Origin: Clostridia bacterium
Lineage (GTDB): Bacteria > Bacillota_A > Clostridia > Christensenellales > Aristaeellaceae
Direction of reading: 5' to 3'
Length of the DNA: 22,871 nt
NCBI GenBank assembly: GCA_017430945.1
Contig: JAFRMB010000094.1
Span: forward strand, 1 to 22,871
Positions 13,567 through 22,160 of the stretch are shown here, piece by piece (position 1 is the stretch's first letter; the number at the start of each line of letters is the position of its first letter). The translations under genes were made by a program, and so were the position numbers. Below the pieces are notes generated by a model, which had not been told where the DNA came from, made no database searches, and saw only the letters and a program-made list of their open reading frames with translations.

Positions 13567-14142
13567 ATGGAAGCGACGAAGCTGGCGGTGCTGTTTCCGG
13601 GCATCGGTTACCACTGCGACAAGCCCCTTTTGTACTATTCGGCGAAGCTGGCGCGGGCGGCGGGGTACGCGGTGCTGCCCGTGCCCTACGGGGGCTTCCC
13701 GGAGAAGGTGCGCGGGGACGCGGACAAGCTGCGCGCGTGTATGGAGATCGCGTGGTCGCAGGCCGAGGCCCTGCTTGGGGCGGTGGACTGGGCGGGCCGG
13801 CGGGACATCCTGTTCATCGGCAAGAGCATCGGCACCGTCGTGGCCGCCCGGTACGCGCAGGAAAGGGGCATCGAAGTGCGCAGCGTGCTCCTCACGCCGC
13901 TCGGGGAGACGTTCCGCTTCGTCCGGGGCAGCGCCGTCGCCTTCCACGGCACCGCCGACCCCTGGGCCGAGACGGACGCGGTCGTCGCGGCCTGCCGGCA
14001 GCGGGGCATCCCGCTCTGGCTGACCGAGGGGGCCAACCATTCCCTCGAGACCGGCGACGTGTCGCGCGACGTGCGGACGCTCGCCGAGACCGTGGCAAGG
14101 ATCGGTGCGTTCATCGGGGACGCACAGGAGGGACAGGCATGA
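13567..14142 (+). CDS. Alpha/beta hydrolase
   Basis: A 191-aa small alpha/beta-hydrolase-fold protein. The nucleophile elbow is GKSIG (S87), the acid is in HGTADPW (D131) and the base in GANHSLE (H158), so the triad is complete. The N-terminus LFPGIGYHCDKPL is a typical first strand with an oxyanion-loop glycine. No signal peptide, so cytosolic. It starts 7 bp after the phosphodiesterase stop with only a weak GAGAG, so translational coupling is likely. Its stop overlaps the next start (ATGA). Substrate unknown; esterase or thioesterase activity is a family-level guess. Confidence 0.85.
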   Translation: MEATKLAVLFPGIGYHCDKPLLYYSAKLARAAGYAVLPVPYGGFPEKVRGDADKLRACMEIAWSQAEALLGAVDWAGRRDILFIGKSIGTVVAARYAQERGIEVRSVLLTPLGETFRFVRGSAVAFHGTADPWAETDAVVAACRQRGIPLWLTEGANHSLETGDVSRDVRTLAETVARIGAFIGDAQEGQA

Positions 14143-14375
14143 AGAGCATACGGATCGCAGACACCACCCGGGAGGAGCGCGAGCAGATCGTCGCGGATGC
14201 CATCGGCAACATCGACGGGGCTTGCGACGGCTGCAGCCCCGGTCTGATCGGGATGTACAGCGACTACATCGAGGGCCGCAGGGAGCTGCGGGAGATCAAC
14301 ATGGAATTTCAGGCGCGCTATATATCCGGGGCGATGGGCCCGGACCGGAGCGGCTGCGATCGCGCGGACCGGTGA
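14139..14375 (+). CDS. Small conserved-looking protein with CDGC motif
   Basis: A 78-aa protein that overlaps the hydrolase stop by ATGA and has a strong AGGAGGGACAGGC ribosome binding site. It is very acidic and helical: IADTTREEREQIVADAIGN, then a CDGC pair (about residues 29-32), then MYSDYIEGRRELREINMEF. I recall similar short proteins in other Clostridia, sometimes with unreliable names, but cannot assign a function. The CxxC pair could bind metal or be redox active, though two cysteines alone do not prove it. The last 15 or so residues (GPDRSGCDRADR) are low complexity. Confidence 0.75.
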   Translation: MKSIRIADTTREEREQIVADAIGNIDGACDGCSPGLIGMYSDYIEGRRELREINMEFQARYISGAMGPDRSGCDRADR

Positions 14376-14422
14376 GCGCGCAGGGCAGCGGACGCGATGA
14401 TATCGAAAAGGGGGATGCCCGA

Positions 14423-15529
14423 ATGGAGCGCATGCCGGAGCTGCGGATCGAACTGCAGGACACGCAGTGGCCGCTGACCTATACCGACCACGACCGCGAG
14501 ATCGCTCGTGCGATCGTCGTCGACGCCGCGGGGGACTATTACTTCGTCCGGGCCCGGCGCGACGATGAATTCGGCAGCGCGACCCTGATCGAGACCTCCG
14601 GCGGCGGCGTCGAGCCCGGCGAGGACCTCCGGTGCGCCATCCAAAGGGAGTTGAAGGAGGAGCTGGGCGTGGAGGCGGAGGTCCTTTTGAAGCTCGGCGT
14701 CGTCAGCGACTACTACAACCTGATCCACCGGCACAACATCAACCACTATTTCCTCTGCAGGATCCGGGCGTTCGGGGAGAGGCATCTGACGCAGGACGAG
14801 ATCGATAAATACCATCTCTCCACCCTCCGCATGCGCTACGATGAGGCGGTGGCAGAGTACGCGCGGTGTTCGGACAGCCGCCTGGGCAGGCTCATCGCGA
14901 ACCGGGAGCTGCCGGTCCTGAGGCGCGCGAAGGCGGTGCTCGAGGGCCGTTGTCCCCTTCGGGTCCGGTGCTTCGGGGATTCCAACACCTATGGGTACGA
15001 CCCCCGGGCGTGCTCAGGCGGCCGGTATCCGGCGCGATGGCCGGAGCTGCTGGCGGTGCGGACCGGCTTTGACGTCATCAACGACGGCCAAAACGGCCGC
15101 ATGATCCCCGCCGGGGAGCGCGGGCTGCAGTGGTCCCAAAGGGACGGCGGGGCGCACGCCGCGGATGTGCTCGCCGTGATGCTGGGCACCAACGATCTGC
15201 TGAACGGCCTGACGGCCGAAGCGGCCGCGGCGCGCATGGAAGCTTTTCTGGGCAGGTGTGCCGAGCGACGCATCCTGCTGATCGCGCCGCCGCCCATGCG
15301 CCGCGGCGCATGGGTGCCCGACGAGGAGCTCGTGGAGGCATCGAAAGAGCTGGCGCGGCGCTACGGGGCCCTGGCGGAGCGCCTGGGCCTGTGGTATGCC
15401 GATGCGGGCGAATGGCACATCGACCTCGCCTATGACGGCGTGCATTTTACGGAAGCGGGCCATGTGCGCTTCGCGGATGCGCTGGCGGCGCGCCTGTCCG
15501 AACTGGCGGCGCCGGACGATCGGCCGTGA
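14423..15529 (+). CDS. NUDIX hydrolase fused to SGNH/GDSL hydrolase
   Basis: A 368-aa two-domain enzyme. Residues about 25-165 form a NUDIX domain with a perfect Nudix box at 61-83: G61, E67, R75-E76, E79-E80, G82. Residues about 178-365 form an SGNH hydrolase: CFGDSNTYGYDP (nucleophile S187), NDGQNGR (block II), LGTND (N257) and DGVHFTEAGH (D338, H341). The SGNH half begins directly at LRVRCFGDSN, exactly where free-standing members start, with almost no linker and no internal start codon. The ATG at 14423 follows AAAGGGGG. Nudix domains usually cleave nucleoside diphosphate derivatives and SGNH domains remove ester (often acetyl) groups. A combined substrate such as an acylated nucleotide sugar is inference. 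Confidence 0.88.
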   Translation: MERMPELRIELQDTQWPLTYTDHDREIARAIVVDAAGDYYFVRARRDDEFGSATLIETSGGGVEPGEDLRCAIQRELKEELGVEAEVLLKLGVVSDYYNLIHRHNINHYFLCRIRAFGERHLTQDEIDKYHLSTLRMRYDEAVAEYARCSDSRLGRLIANRELPVLRRAKAVLEGRCPLRVRCFGDSNTYGYDPRACSGGRYPARWPELLAVRTGFDVINDGQNGRMIPAGERGLQWSQRDGGAHAADVLAVMLGTNDLLNGLTAEAAAARMEAFLGRCAERRILLIAPPPMRRGAWVPDEELVEASKELARRYGALAERLGLWYADAGEWHIDLAYDGVHFTEAGHVRFADALAARLSELAAPDDRP

Positions 15530-15642
15530 CGCGCTGCACGGGGCCTAGGGGCGGCGGCACCGCCCTCAGGCTCGTCCGATCCGGCAAGGGGGATCAAAGA
15601 TCGAAGGACGCGCAGGCTGTGCGCAGAGGATGGGTGGGACAA

Positions 15643-15906
15643 ATGAAAGATCGAAGCATCGGCGACGCGAGGGACGATCCGGAAAGGGCCGTGGCGGATA
15701 TCCCGCCCGGGCGCTATCGCCACTTCAAAGGGGGCCTCTACGAGGTCCTGGCGGTCGCGCGACACTCCGAGACGGAGGAGCCGATGGTCGTGTACCGGGC
15801 GCTGTACGGCGAGGGCGGCGTATGGGTGCGCCCCGCTTCCATGTGGAACGAGGAGATCGTCCGGGACGGCAGGACGCTGCGGCGATTTGAGAGGGTGAAG
15901 GAATGA
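15643..15906 (+). CDS. DUF1653 protein
   Basis: An 87-aa protein whose residues about 20-85 form a DUF1653 domain: PGRYRHFKGGLYEVLAVARH, then PMVVYRALYGEGGVWVRP and an F-x-R-V end. It is a small beta-rich cytosolic domain of unknown role that is widespread in bacteria. The ATG at 15643 is preceded by GAGGATGGGTGGG. The stop overlaps the next ATG (ATGA), so the two are coupled. The 113 bp upstream show no gene or clear promoter. Confidence 0.88.
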   Translation: MKDRSIGDARDDPERAVADIPPGRYRHFKGGLYEVLAVARHSETEEPMVVYRALYGEGGVWVRPASMWNEEIVRDGRTLRRFERVKE

Positions 15907-16319
15907 ACGGAACGGTCCGGGATCTGATGGAGATGAACATCTATGCCGTGAAGGGGCGGGTGCTGGTCGTCGGGAGCTGCCTTGAGCAGGTGTGGCCGGA
16001 GGCGTTCGAGCAGCTGGCCGGGGACGCCGATCAGGTCTATTCCCTTTGTCTGGAGTCGACCCATGTCAACATGGCGGTCACGAAGCTGTCGGCCATCTTC
16101 GGCACCGGCCGGCTGGAAAAGCTGGTATTCGCGTCGGTGGATCGGTCGCCGCACTGCACGCAGATGCACTACATCAAGCACGAGGTGGAGCGCCTGCTCG
16201 CCGCGCACGTGCCCGTGGAGAACTGCGTGGTCAGCGAGGGACGGATCGTTCCGGTGCCCGATGAGGCCATCGAACTGTCGAAGAGCCTCGCGCGGCTGGC
16301 GCAGATCGTAAAGGCGTGA
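15903..16319 (+). CDS. Uncharacterised 138-aa protein coupled to DUF1653
   Basis: I do not recognise the family with confidence. The protein is soluble with an alpha/beta pattern: a strand RVLVVGSCLEQVWPEAFEQL followed by a helix, VYSLCLESTHVNMAVTKL, EKLVFASVDRSPHCTQMHY and then IKHEVERLLAAHVPVENCVV. Conserved-looking Cys and His residues (VGSC, SLCLESTH, SPHCTQMH) could form a metal site or bind a nucleotide. Its ATG overlaps the DUF1653 stop and the ribosome binding site (GAGAGGGTGAAGG) lies inside that gene. Codon use matches its neighbours, so the gene is real. Confidence 0.8.
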   Translation: MNGTVRDLMEMNIYAVKGRVLVVGSCLEQVWPEAFEQLAGDADQVYSLCLESTHVNMAVTKLSAIFGTGRLEKLVFASVDRSPHCTQMHYIKHEVERLLAAHVPVENCVVSEGRIVPVPDEAIELSKSLARLAQIVKA

Positions 16320-16349
16320 GCGAGGCGGATCAAAGGAGGTGTCAGGGTC

Positions 16350-16739
16350 ATGAAAAGGGCGATCGTCTGCATGCTGCTCGCGGCGGTGCTGCTGGCTTCC
16401 GCGGCCCTTGCGGCGCAGACCTACCGGCAGATCACCCAGGAGGAAGCCCGGCGGATCATGGAAGAGGAACAGGGGTATCTCATACTCGACGTGCGCACGG
16501 CGGAGGAATACGCCGAGGGGCATATCCCCGGCGCCATCAACATCGACAACGCGGCCATCGGGGCGGACGGGATCCCGGAGCTTCCCGACAAGGACCGGAT
16601 GATCCTCGTCTACTGCCGCAGCGGACGGCGCAGCAAGGAGGCGTCGGAGAAGCTGGCGGCGATGGGCTACGCGAACATCTTCGAATTCGGGGGCATCAAC
16701 ACCTGGACCGGCGAGATCGCGGTCGGGGAGGAGCCCTGA
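16350..16739 (+). CDS. Exported rhodanese-domain protein
   Basis: A 129-aa secreted or membrane-tethered single-domain rhodanese. Residues 1-22 are a signal sequence (KR start, hydrophobic core, ALAA end). The rhodanese domain has LDVRTAEEYAEGHIPGAINI (D47) and the active loop VYCRSGRRS with C89. It may transfer sulfane sulfur or act in thiol chemistry outside the membrane. AAAGGAGGTG is 11 nt upstream of the ATG. The last gene before a pair of hairpins, it likely ends the preceding operon. Confidence 0.92.
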   Translation: MKRAIVCMLLAAVLLASAALAAQTYRQITQEEARRIMEEEQGYLILDVRTAEEYAEGHIPGAINIDNAAIGADGIPELPDKDRMILVYCRSGRRSKEASEKLAAMGYANIFEFGGINTWTGEIAVGEEP

Positions 16740-16783
16740 TGATTCGCCCCGGCGGCGCGCGAAGCCTGTGCTGAACGCCCGCC

Positions 16784-16808
16784 CGTCGAAAACAGGGGCT
16801 TTTCGACG
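16784..16808. terminator. Inverted repeat after the rhodanese gene
   Basis: CGTCGAAAA (16784-16792) pairs perfectly with TTTTCGACG (16800-16808) around a 7-nt loop. The T-run lies inside the stem, so it may be a weak terminator or an operator. CTTCGACGATC is repeated immediately downstream. Confidence 0.5.
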
Positions 16809-16850
16809 ATCTTCGACGATCCGGGCAGTCGGGACCATACGATTTATATC

Positions 16851-16879
16851 GGCGCCTCCGGGCAGGGAGGCGCCTTTGT
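16851..16879 (+). terminator. Strong GC-rich terminator before the Ca2+-ATPase operon
   Basis: GGCGCCTCC (16851-16859) pairs perfectly with GGAGGCGCC (16866-16874) around a 6-nt loop, followed by TTTGT. It isolates the Ter region from the upstream genes and sits only 13 bp before the next -35. Confidence 0.85.
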
Positions 16880-16891
16880 CGTTTATAATGG

Positions 16892-16920
16892 TAGACACCG
16901 GGCGAGGTGTGTGGTATAAT
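16892..16920 (+). promoter_or_regulatory. Strong promoter of the Ca2+-ATPase/TerD operon
   Basis: TAGACA (16892-16897) and a perfect TATAAT (16915-16920) are 17 bp apart, with TGG before the -10. Another TATAAT at 16884-16889 has no -35 because the terminator occupies that position. The leader to the ATG at 16991 is about 65 nt. Confidence 0.8.
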
Positions 16921-16990
16921 GTTATCCGTGCAAATGCCGCAATTTGACCGGATACGGCCGGGCGGTGCATCAAAAGGAGGAAAATCAAGC

Positions 16991-19627
16991 ATGAAGCTTA
17001 CGGGATTGTCACGTCAACAGGTCGAGGACAGCCGTCAGAAATATGGCAGGAACACCTTGACTCAGATACCGCCGGATCCGCTGTGGAAGAAGATCCTCGA
17101 GGGCTTCAAGGATCCCATGATCATGATCCTGCTGGTGGCGCTGGCCGTGCAGGTGGTGCTCTGGCTCATGCACAAGGCCGAGTGGTACGAGCCGGTCTGC
17201 GTGCTCATCGCCATACTTCTGGCCAACGGCGTCGCCTCTGTTTCCGAACACAGCCAGGAGGGCAAGGCGAGCCTGCTGAAGGCCGAGGAGGAGTCCAAGG
17301 AGCTGACCAAGATCCTGCGCGACGGCCAGCTTCAGGAGATGCACGTCTCCGAGGTCGTGGTGGGCGACATCATCTATCTGCAGGCCGGCGACAAGCTGCC
17401 CGCGGACGGCGAGATGGTCGAGGGCGAGATCATGGTCGACCAGGCCGCGCTGAACGGCGAGACCGAAGAGGCGCGCAAGTGCCCCGATGAGGACGGCGAG
17501 GACTACGAGGTCAAGGACCTTCTGAACACCCACTACGCCTATCGCGGCACGGTGGTCGTGTCCGGCGAGGGCTACCTCGAGGTCAAGGTCGTGGGCGACA
17601 GGACGCTGTTCGGCGAGCTGGCGCTCGAAGTGCAGGAGGACACCCGCGAGACGCCCCTGCAGGTGAAGCTGGGCAAGCTGGCCAAGCAGATCTCCACGTT
17701 CGGCTACATCGGCGCCATCGCCATCATCATCGGCGTGATCCTGGTGAACGTCATCGGCGGCAGGGTGGAACCCACCTTCGCCAGCTGGGCAACGCTCATC
17801 ATCGAGGCCGTCACGGTGGCGGTCACGATCATCATCTGCGCAGTGCCCGAGGGCCTGCCGATGCTGACCAGCATACTGCTGTCCTTCCAGAGCATCCGCA
17901 TGATCAAGGACAACGTCCTGGTGCGCAAGATCAACGGCCTTGAGACCGCCGGCAGCCTGTCGCTGCTGTTCACCGACAAGACCGGCACCATCACCGAGGG
18001 GCGCCTGTCCGTCGTGGAGCTGGCCACGGGCAACCAGCGCATCTTCACCAAGCTCGACGAGCTGCCCGCGACGCTGCGCATGGACATCGTCACCGGCATC
18101 GGCCTGAACAACTCCGCGACGGTGTCCGGCGGGAACATCATCGGCGGCAACTCGACAGACAGGGCGATGATGGCCTTCCTGATGGGCGAGAACGTCGTCA
18201 ATACGATGAGCCGGGACGAGGTCATCGCGTTCACGCCCTTCAATTCCACGAAGAAGATGTCGAACGTCACCATCAGCCAGAACGGCTGGACAGTGACCTA
18301 CCTGAAGGGCGCGCCGGAGCGCATCATCGAGCGCTGCGCGAGCTTTATCGACGAGACCGGCGCGGTGCAGCCGCTGAACAACGAGGTCCAGTCCTCGCTG
18401 CTGAGCTACATGGACGCGCAGGCCGGCCGCTCCATGCGCCTGCTGGGCGTGGCGAAGACCGAGGGCGATCCGGACGGCAGGGACCTGACGCTGGTGTGCG
18501 TGCTCTCCATCCGCGACAATGTGCGCAAGGAGGTCATCCCCGCCATCCGCGAGGTGCAGGACGCCGGGATCCAGGTCGTCATGGTCACCGGTGACCGCAA
18601 GGAGACGGCCGTGGCCATCGCACGCGAGGCCGGCCTGCTGCGCGAGACCACGGACGTCGCCATGACCTCCGCCGAGATGGCGCAGAAGTCGGACGAGGAG
18701 CTCAAGCGCATACTGCCTGACCTGCGCGTCGTGGCCCGCGCGCTGCCCACCGACAAGAGCCGGCTGGTGCGCTGCGCGCAGGAGCTGAACCTGGTGGTCG
18801 GCATGACAGGCGACGGCGTCAACGATTCCCCGGCGCTCAAGAAGGCGGACGTCGGCTTCGCCATGGGCTCGGGCACCGAGGTGGCCAAGGAGGCCGGCGA
18901 CATCACGATCCTGGACGACAACTTCACCTCGATCGACAAGGCGATCCTGTACGGGCGCACGATGTTCAAATCCATCCGCAAGTTCCTGATCTTCCAGCTC
19001 ACGGTGAACGTCGCCGCGGTGCTGACCTGCTTCCTGGCGCCGTTCTTCGGCGAGAACGAGATCCTGACGGTCGTCCAGCTGCTGCTGATCAACCTGGCCA
19101 TGGATACGCTGGCGGCCATCGCCTTCGGCTCGGAGCCCGCGCTCAGGGAATACATGAAGGAGAAGCCCATCCCGCGCAACGCGTCGATCGTGTCGAAGCC
19201 CATGCTGATCGAAGTCATCGTCTCAGCGCTGTACATCACGGCGGCCTGCCTGTGCATCCGCTTCGCGCCCGCGATCCAGAGCCTCATCGGCGTCAGCGCG
19301 GCCAGCTATCCGGGCGTACAGCCGCTGTCGGTGGTGCTGAACTCCGCGGTGTTCGCGACCTTCATGATGGCGATCACCTTCAACGGCTTCAACGCGCGCA
19401 CGGAGCATGTGAACGTATTTGAGCAGATCGGGCGCAACCGCAACTTCCTGCTGGTCATGGGCCTGATCTTCGTGGCGCAGTTCGTGTTCGTCACCCTGGG
19501 CGGGACGGTGCTCAGCGTGCACGCGCTGACATCGACGACGTGGCTGGTCTGCGCGGTGATCGCGTTCCTGATCATCCCGATCGACGTGATCCGCAAAGTG
19601 CTCATGAACAGGAAGGACAATGCATAA
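16991..19627 (+). CDS. PMCA-type calcium-transporting P-type ATPase
   Basis: An 878-aa P2-type ATPase that exports Ca2+ at the cost of ATP. Visible elements: N-terminal cation-ATPase domain ([18 protein letters not shown]), the A-domain loop ALNGETEEA, the Ca2+-binding TM4 motif VPEGLP (PEGLP at 286-290), phosphorylation motif FTDKTGT (D329), nucleotide-domain KGAPE, hinge [12 protein letters not shown], and TM6 [16 protein letters not shown] with the N/D ligands. About ten membrane segments and no long C-terminal autoinhibitory tail. The start follows AAGGAGG (10 nt) at the position where the family N-terminus begins. It ends 14 bp before the first TerD gene and is probably the first gene of that operon. 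Confidence 0.95.
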   Translation: MKLTGLSRQQVEDSRQKYGRNTLTQIPPDPLWKKILEGFKDPMIMILLVALAVQVVLWLMHKAEWYEPVCVLIAILLANGVASVSEHSQEGKASLLKAEEESKELTKILRDGQLQEMHVSEVVVGDIIYLQAGDKLPADGEMVEGEIMVDQAALNGETEEARKCPDEDGEDYEVKDLLNTHYAYRGTVVVSGEGYLEVKVVGDRTLFGELALEVQEDTRETPLQVKLGKLAKQISTFGYIGAIAIIIGVILVNVIGGRVEPTFASWATLIIEAVTVAVTIIICAVPEGLPMLTSILLSFQSIRMIKDNVLVRKINGLETAGSLSLLFTDKTGTITEGRLSVVELATGNQRIFTKLDELPATLRMDIVTGIGLNNSATVSGGNIIGGNSTDRAMMAFLMGENVVNTMSRDEVIAFTPFNSTKKMSNVTISQNGWTVTYLKGAPERIIERCASFIDETGAVQPLNNEVQSSLLSYMDAQAGRSMRLLGVAKTEGDPDGRDLTLVCVLSIRDNVRKEVIPAIREVQDAGIQVVMVTGDRKETAVAIAREAGLLRETTDVAMTSAEMAQKSDEELKRILPDLRVVARALPTDKSRLVRCAQELNLVVGMTGDGVNDSPALKKADVGFAMGSGTEVAKEAGDITILDDNFTSIDKAILYGRTMFKSIRKFLIFQLTVNVAAVLTCFLAPFFGENEILTVVQLLLINLAMDTLAAIAFGSEPALREYMKEKPIPRNASIVSKPMLIEVIVSALYITAACLCIRFAPAIQSLIGVSAASYPGVQPLSVVLNSAVFATFMMAITFNGFNARTEHVNVFEQIGRNRNFLLVMGLIFVAQFVFVTLGGTVLSVHALTSTTWLVCAVIAFLIIPIDVIRKVLMNRKDNA

Positions 19628-19641
19628 GGAGGTATGCGACA

Positions 19642-20220
19642 ATGGCAGTATGTCTGAAAAAGGGTCAGAAGGTTGACCTGACCAAGAGCAATCCGGGGCT
19701 CAAGAAGATCACCGTGGGCCTGGGCTGGGATGTGAACCGCTATGACGGCGGATCCGACTTCGACCTGGACGCGTCCGCCTTCCTGCTGGGCGCCAACGGC
19801 CGCGTGCCCACCGACAGCGACTTCGTGTTTTACGGCAACAGCACCGACCCGTCGGGCGGCGTCAGCTACGGCGGCGACAACCGCACCGGCGAGGGCGAGG
19901 GCGACGACGAGCAGATCTTCGTCGACCTGAGCCTGATCCCCGCCGGCGTCGAAAAGATCGACTTCACCGTGACCATCTACGAGGCCGCCGAGCGGCGCCA
20001 GAACTTCGGCCAGGTCTCCAACGCCTACGTGCGCATCGTCGACGACGCCACGGGGCAGGAGCTCATCCGCTACGATCTGGAGGAGGACTTCTCCATCGAG
20101 ACGGCGCTCGTGGTCGGCGAGATCTACCGCCACAACGGCGAATGGAAGTTCAACGCCATCGGCTCCGGCTTCCAGGGCGGCCTGGAAGCGCTGTGCCGGA
20201 ACTTCGGCGTCAACGTCTGA
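19642..20220 (+). CDS. TerD-domain protein 1
   Basis: A 192-aa TerD-family protein (tellurite-resistance/stress family; TerD domains bind Ca2+). Signature elements: [45 protein letters not shown], the acidic Ca2+ loop [19 protein letters not shown] and the C-terminal [25 protein letters not shown] lies 9 nt before the ATG; the gene begins 14 bp after the ATPase stop. Closest in-window relative is the third TerD gene. Likely a cytosolic or membrane-peripheral Ca2+-sensing scaffold; tellurite resistance itself need not be its role. Confidence 0.95.
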   Translation: MAVCLKKGQKVDLTKSNPGLKKITVGLGWDVNRYDGGSDFDLDASAFLLGANGRVPTDSDFVFYGNSTDPSGGVSYGGDNRTGEGEGDDEQIFVDLSLIPAGVEKIDFTVTIYEAAERRQNFGQVSNAYVRIVDDATGQELIRYDLEEDFSIETALVVGEIYRHNGEWKFNAIGSGFQGGLEALCRNFGVNV

Positions 20221-20248
20221 CGGACCAACGCGCAAAGGAGGTTTTCAC

Positions 20249-20854
20249 ATGACCGTCAATCTCGTGAAGGGACAGAAGATCAGCCTGGTCAAGCCGGGCA
20301 CCGCCGGCCTTTCGAAGATCATGGTCGGCCTTGGATGGGATGCCGTCCAGCAAAAGCGGGGGCTGTTCGCCCCCAAGCCCAGGGACATCGACTGCGACGC
20401 GTCCGTCATACTCTGCGGCGCGGACGGCCGCGTCATCAGCCATGACGCCAACCAGTGCTGCGTGTACTTCGGCAACCTCAGGCACTCCAGCGGCGCCATC
20501 GTGCACCAGGGCGACAACCTCACCGGCGAGGGCGAGGGCGACGACGAACAGATCATGGTGGATCTGAACGGGATCCCGCCCGAGATCGACAAGCTGGTGT
20601 TCGTCGTGAACATCTACGATGCGAACGTCCGCAACCAGCACTTCGGCATGATCCGCAACGCTTTCATCCGCCTGGTCGACATGAAGGCCGGCACGGAGCT
20701 GTGCCGCTTCAATCTGACCGACGACTACAGCGGCATGACGGGCATGATCGTGGGCGAGATCTACCGCCGCGGCGGCGAGTGGAAGTTCAACGCGGTCGGC
20801 CAGGGCGTCGCGAACGCCAGCCGCCTGAACAGCCTCATCAACATGTACAAGTGA
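20249..20854 (+). CDS. TerD-domain protein 2 (divergent)
   Basis: A 201-aa TerD paralogue. It keeps the domain frame ([55 protein letters not shown]) but differs from its two neighbours. An insertion near residues 32-45 (QQKRGLFAPKPRD) replaces the short NRYDGG loop. DLDAS becomes DCDAS, and the C-terminus ends ASRLNSLINMYK instead of GGLxALC. The Ca2+ loop is still fully acidic. AAAGGAGG precedes the ATG. It sits between the two canonical TerD genes, so it may provide a distinct subunit of a mixed complex. Confidence 0.93.
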   Translation: MTVNLVKGQKISLVKPGTAGLSKIMVGLGWDAVQQKRGLFAPKPRDIDCDASVILCGADGRVISHDANQCCVYFGNLRHSSGAIVHQGDNLTGEGEGDDEQIMVDLNGIPPEIDKLVFVVNIYDANVRNQHFGMIRNAFIRLVDMKAGTELCRFNLTDDYSGMTGMIVGEIYRRGGEWKFNAVGQGVANASRLNSLINMYK

Positions 20855-20885
20855 CGGGGGACGACCGGAAAGGGAGGACGATACG

Positions 20886-21470
20886 ATGGCAGTCAACCTG
20901 ACGAAAGGCCAGCGGGTCAGCCTGGACAAGGGCGTCAAACTGGCGCTGGTGGGCCTGGGCTGGGACACCAACCGCTACGTCGGCGCGGCCGACTTCGATC
21001 TTGACGCCAGCGCGTTCATGCTGGGCGCCAACGGCAAGGTGCGCAAGGATGCCGACTTCATATTCTACGGCAACCTGCAGAGCGAGGACGGCTCTGTGAC
21101 GCACACCGGCGACAGCCTGTCCGGCGGCTCCGGCGGCGACGATGAGACGCTCTTCATCGACTTCACCAAGGTGCCACAGGACGTGGAGAAGATCGTCATC
21201 ACCGTGACGATCTACGAGGCGCAGGAGCGCGGCCAGAATTTCGGCCAGGTCTCCAACGCCTACGTCCGCGTGGCGCGGCGCAGCAGCGAGAGCGACACGG
21301 TGGGCGTCGAGGAGCTCCGCTACGACCTGGGCGAGGATTTCTCCATCGAGACCGCGCTCGTGGTGTGCGAGATCTACCGCAGCGGCGCGACCTGGAAGTT
21401 CAACGCGGTGGGCTCCGGCTACCAGGGCGGTCTGTACGCGCTGTGCAAGGCCTACGGCGTGAACGTCTGA
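20886..21470 (+). CDS. TerD-domain protein 3
   Basis: A 194-aa TerD-family protein very similar in layout to protein 1: [63 protein letters not shown] and WKFNAVGSGYQGGLYALC. Its acidic loop is GDSLSGGSGGDDETLFIDF, slightly less acidic than in protein 1. A short insertion (RRSSESDTVGVEE, about 135-147) replaces DDATGQE. AAAGGGAGG precedes the ATG. Third of a tandem cluster that arose by duplication. Confidence 0.95.
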   Translation: MAVNLTKGQRVSLDKGVKLALVGLGWDTNRYVGAADFDLDASAFMLGANGKVRKDADFIFYGNLQSEDGSVTHTGDSLSGGSGGDDETLFIDFTKVPQDVEKIVITVTIYEAQERGQNFGQVSNAYVRVARRSSESDTVGVEELRYDLGEDFSIETALVVCEIYRSGATWKFNAVGSGYQGGLYALCKAYGVNV

Positions 21471-21559
21471 TACGGTATCCCTCTTCGGCCGGGCACTGCC
21501 TTTGACCGGAGGGGGTTACCTGTCGTTTTGGCCAAATGACGTCGTCGGGAGGGACCTGT

Positions 21560-22156
21560 ATGCAGAATGGCAAGCGCCGGATCCGGATCGGCTTCAACGC
21601 GCCGGCGATCCTGGGCTTTATGCTGGTCTGTGTCGCCGCGCAGATCGTCAACAAGCTGACCGGAGGGGCGTCGAACCGGCTGTTGTTCAGCGCCTATCGC
21701 GCCTCGCCGGCGAACCCCCTGACGTGGCTGAGGTGCGTGCTGCACGTGTTCGGACACGCCGACTGGAGCCACCTCATCAACAATATGATGTATCTGCTGC
21801 TCACCGGCCCCATGCTGGAGGAGAAGTACGGCACGTCGAACATGGTGTTCGTGATGCTCGCGACCGCGCTGGTGACGGGCGTCATCAACGTGCTGTTCTT
21901 CCCGGGCGTGGCGCTGCTGGGGGCCAGCGGCATCGTGTTCGCTTTTATACTGCTCTCGTCGATCACGGCGACGAGCGGCGACACCATACCGGTCACCTTC
22001 ATCCTCGTGGCCGTGCTGTACCTGGGGCAGCAGCTCTATCAGGGCGTGTTCGCTTCGGACAACGTGTCGCAGCTTTCACATATCATCGGCGGGGCGGTCG
22101 GATCCGCGCTGGGATTCACCATGAGTCGCCTGAAGATGGACCGCTACAAGAGGTGA
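21560..22156 (+). CDS. Rhomboid-family intramembrane serine protease
   Basis: A 198-aa membrane protease with about six membrane segments. Rhomboid hallmarks: HVFGHADWSHLINNMMYLL (H66, H71, N74/N75), catalytic S123 in GASG and catalytic H174 in LSHIIGGAVGSALGF. The Ser/His dyad is intact, so activity is expected; it would cleave a membrane-anchored substrate. The ATG at 21560 follows GGGAGGG; the upstream ATG at 21536 lacks a good site. It lies 89 bp after TerD3 and 4 bp before the YceG-family gene, so it belongs to the same transcription unit. I see no family knowledge linking rhomboids to ter genes, so the link is positional. Confidence 0.92.
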   Translation: MQNGKRRIRIGFNAPAILGFMLVCVAAQIVNKLTGGASNRLLFSAYRASPANPLTWLRCVLHVFGHADWSHLINNMMYLLLTGPMLEEKYGTSNMVFVMLATALVTGVINVLFFPGVALLGASGIVFAFILLSSITATSGDTIPVTFILVAVLYLGQQLYQGVFASDNVSQLSHIIGGAVGSALGFTMSRLKMDRYKR

Positions 22157-22160
22157 GCGC

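Noticed and set aside
16784..16830. CRISPR-like or tandem repeat (TTCGACGATC twice)
   Set aside because: There are only two short copies, one belonging to a hairpin arm; no spacer-repeat pattern is present.
21525..21545. Palindrome TTTGGCCAAA as an operator for the rhomboid gene
   Set aside because: Ten bases are too short and isolated to claim an operator, and no promoter elements pair with it.
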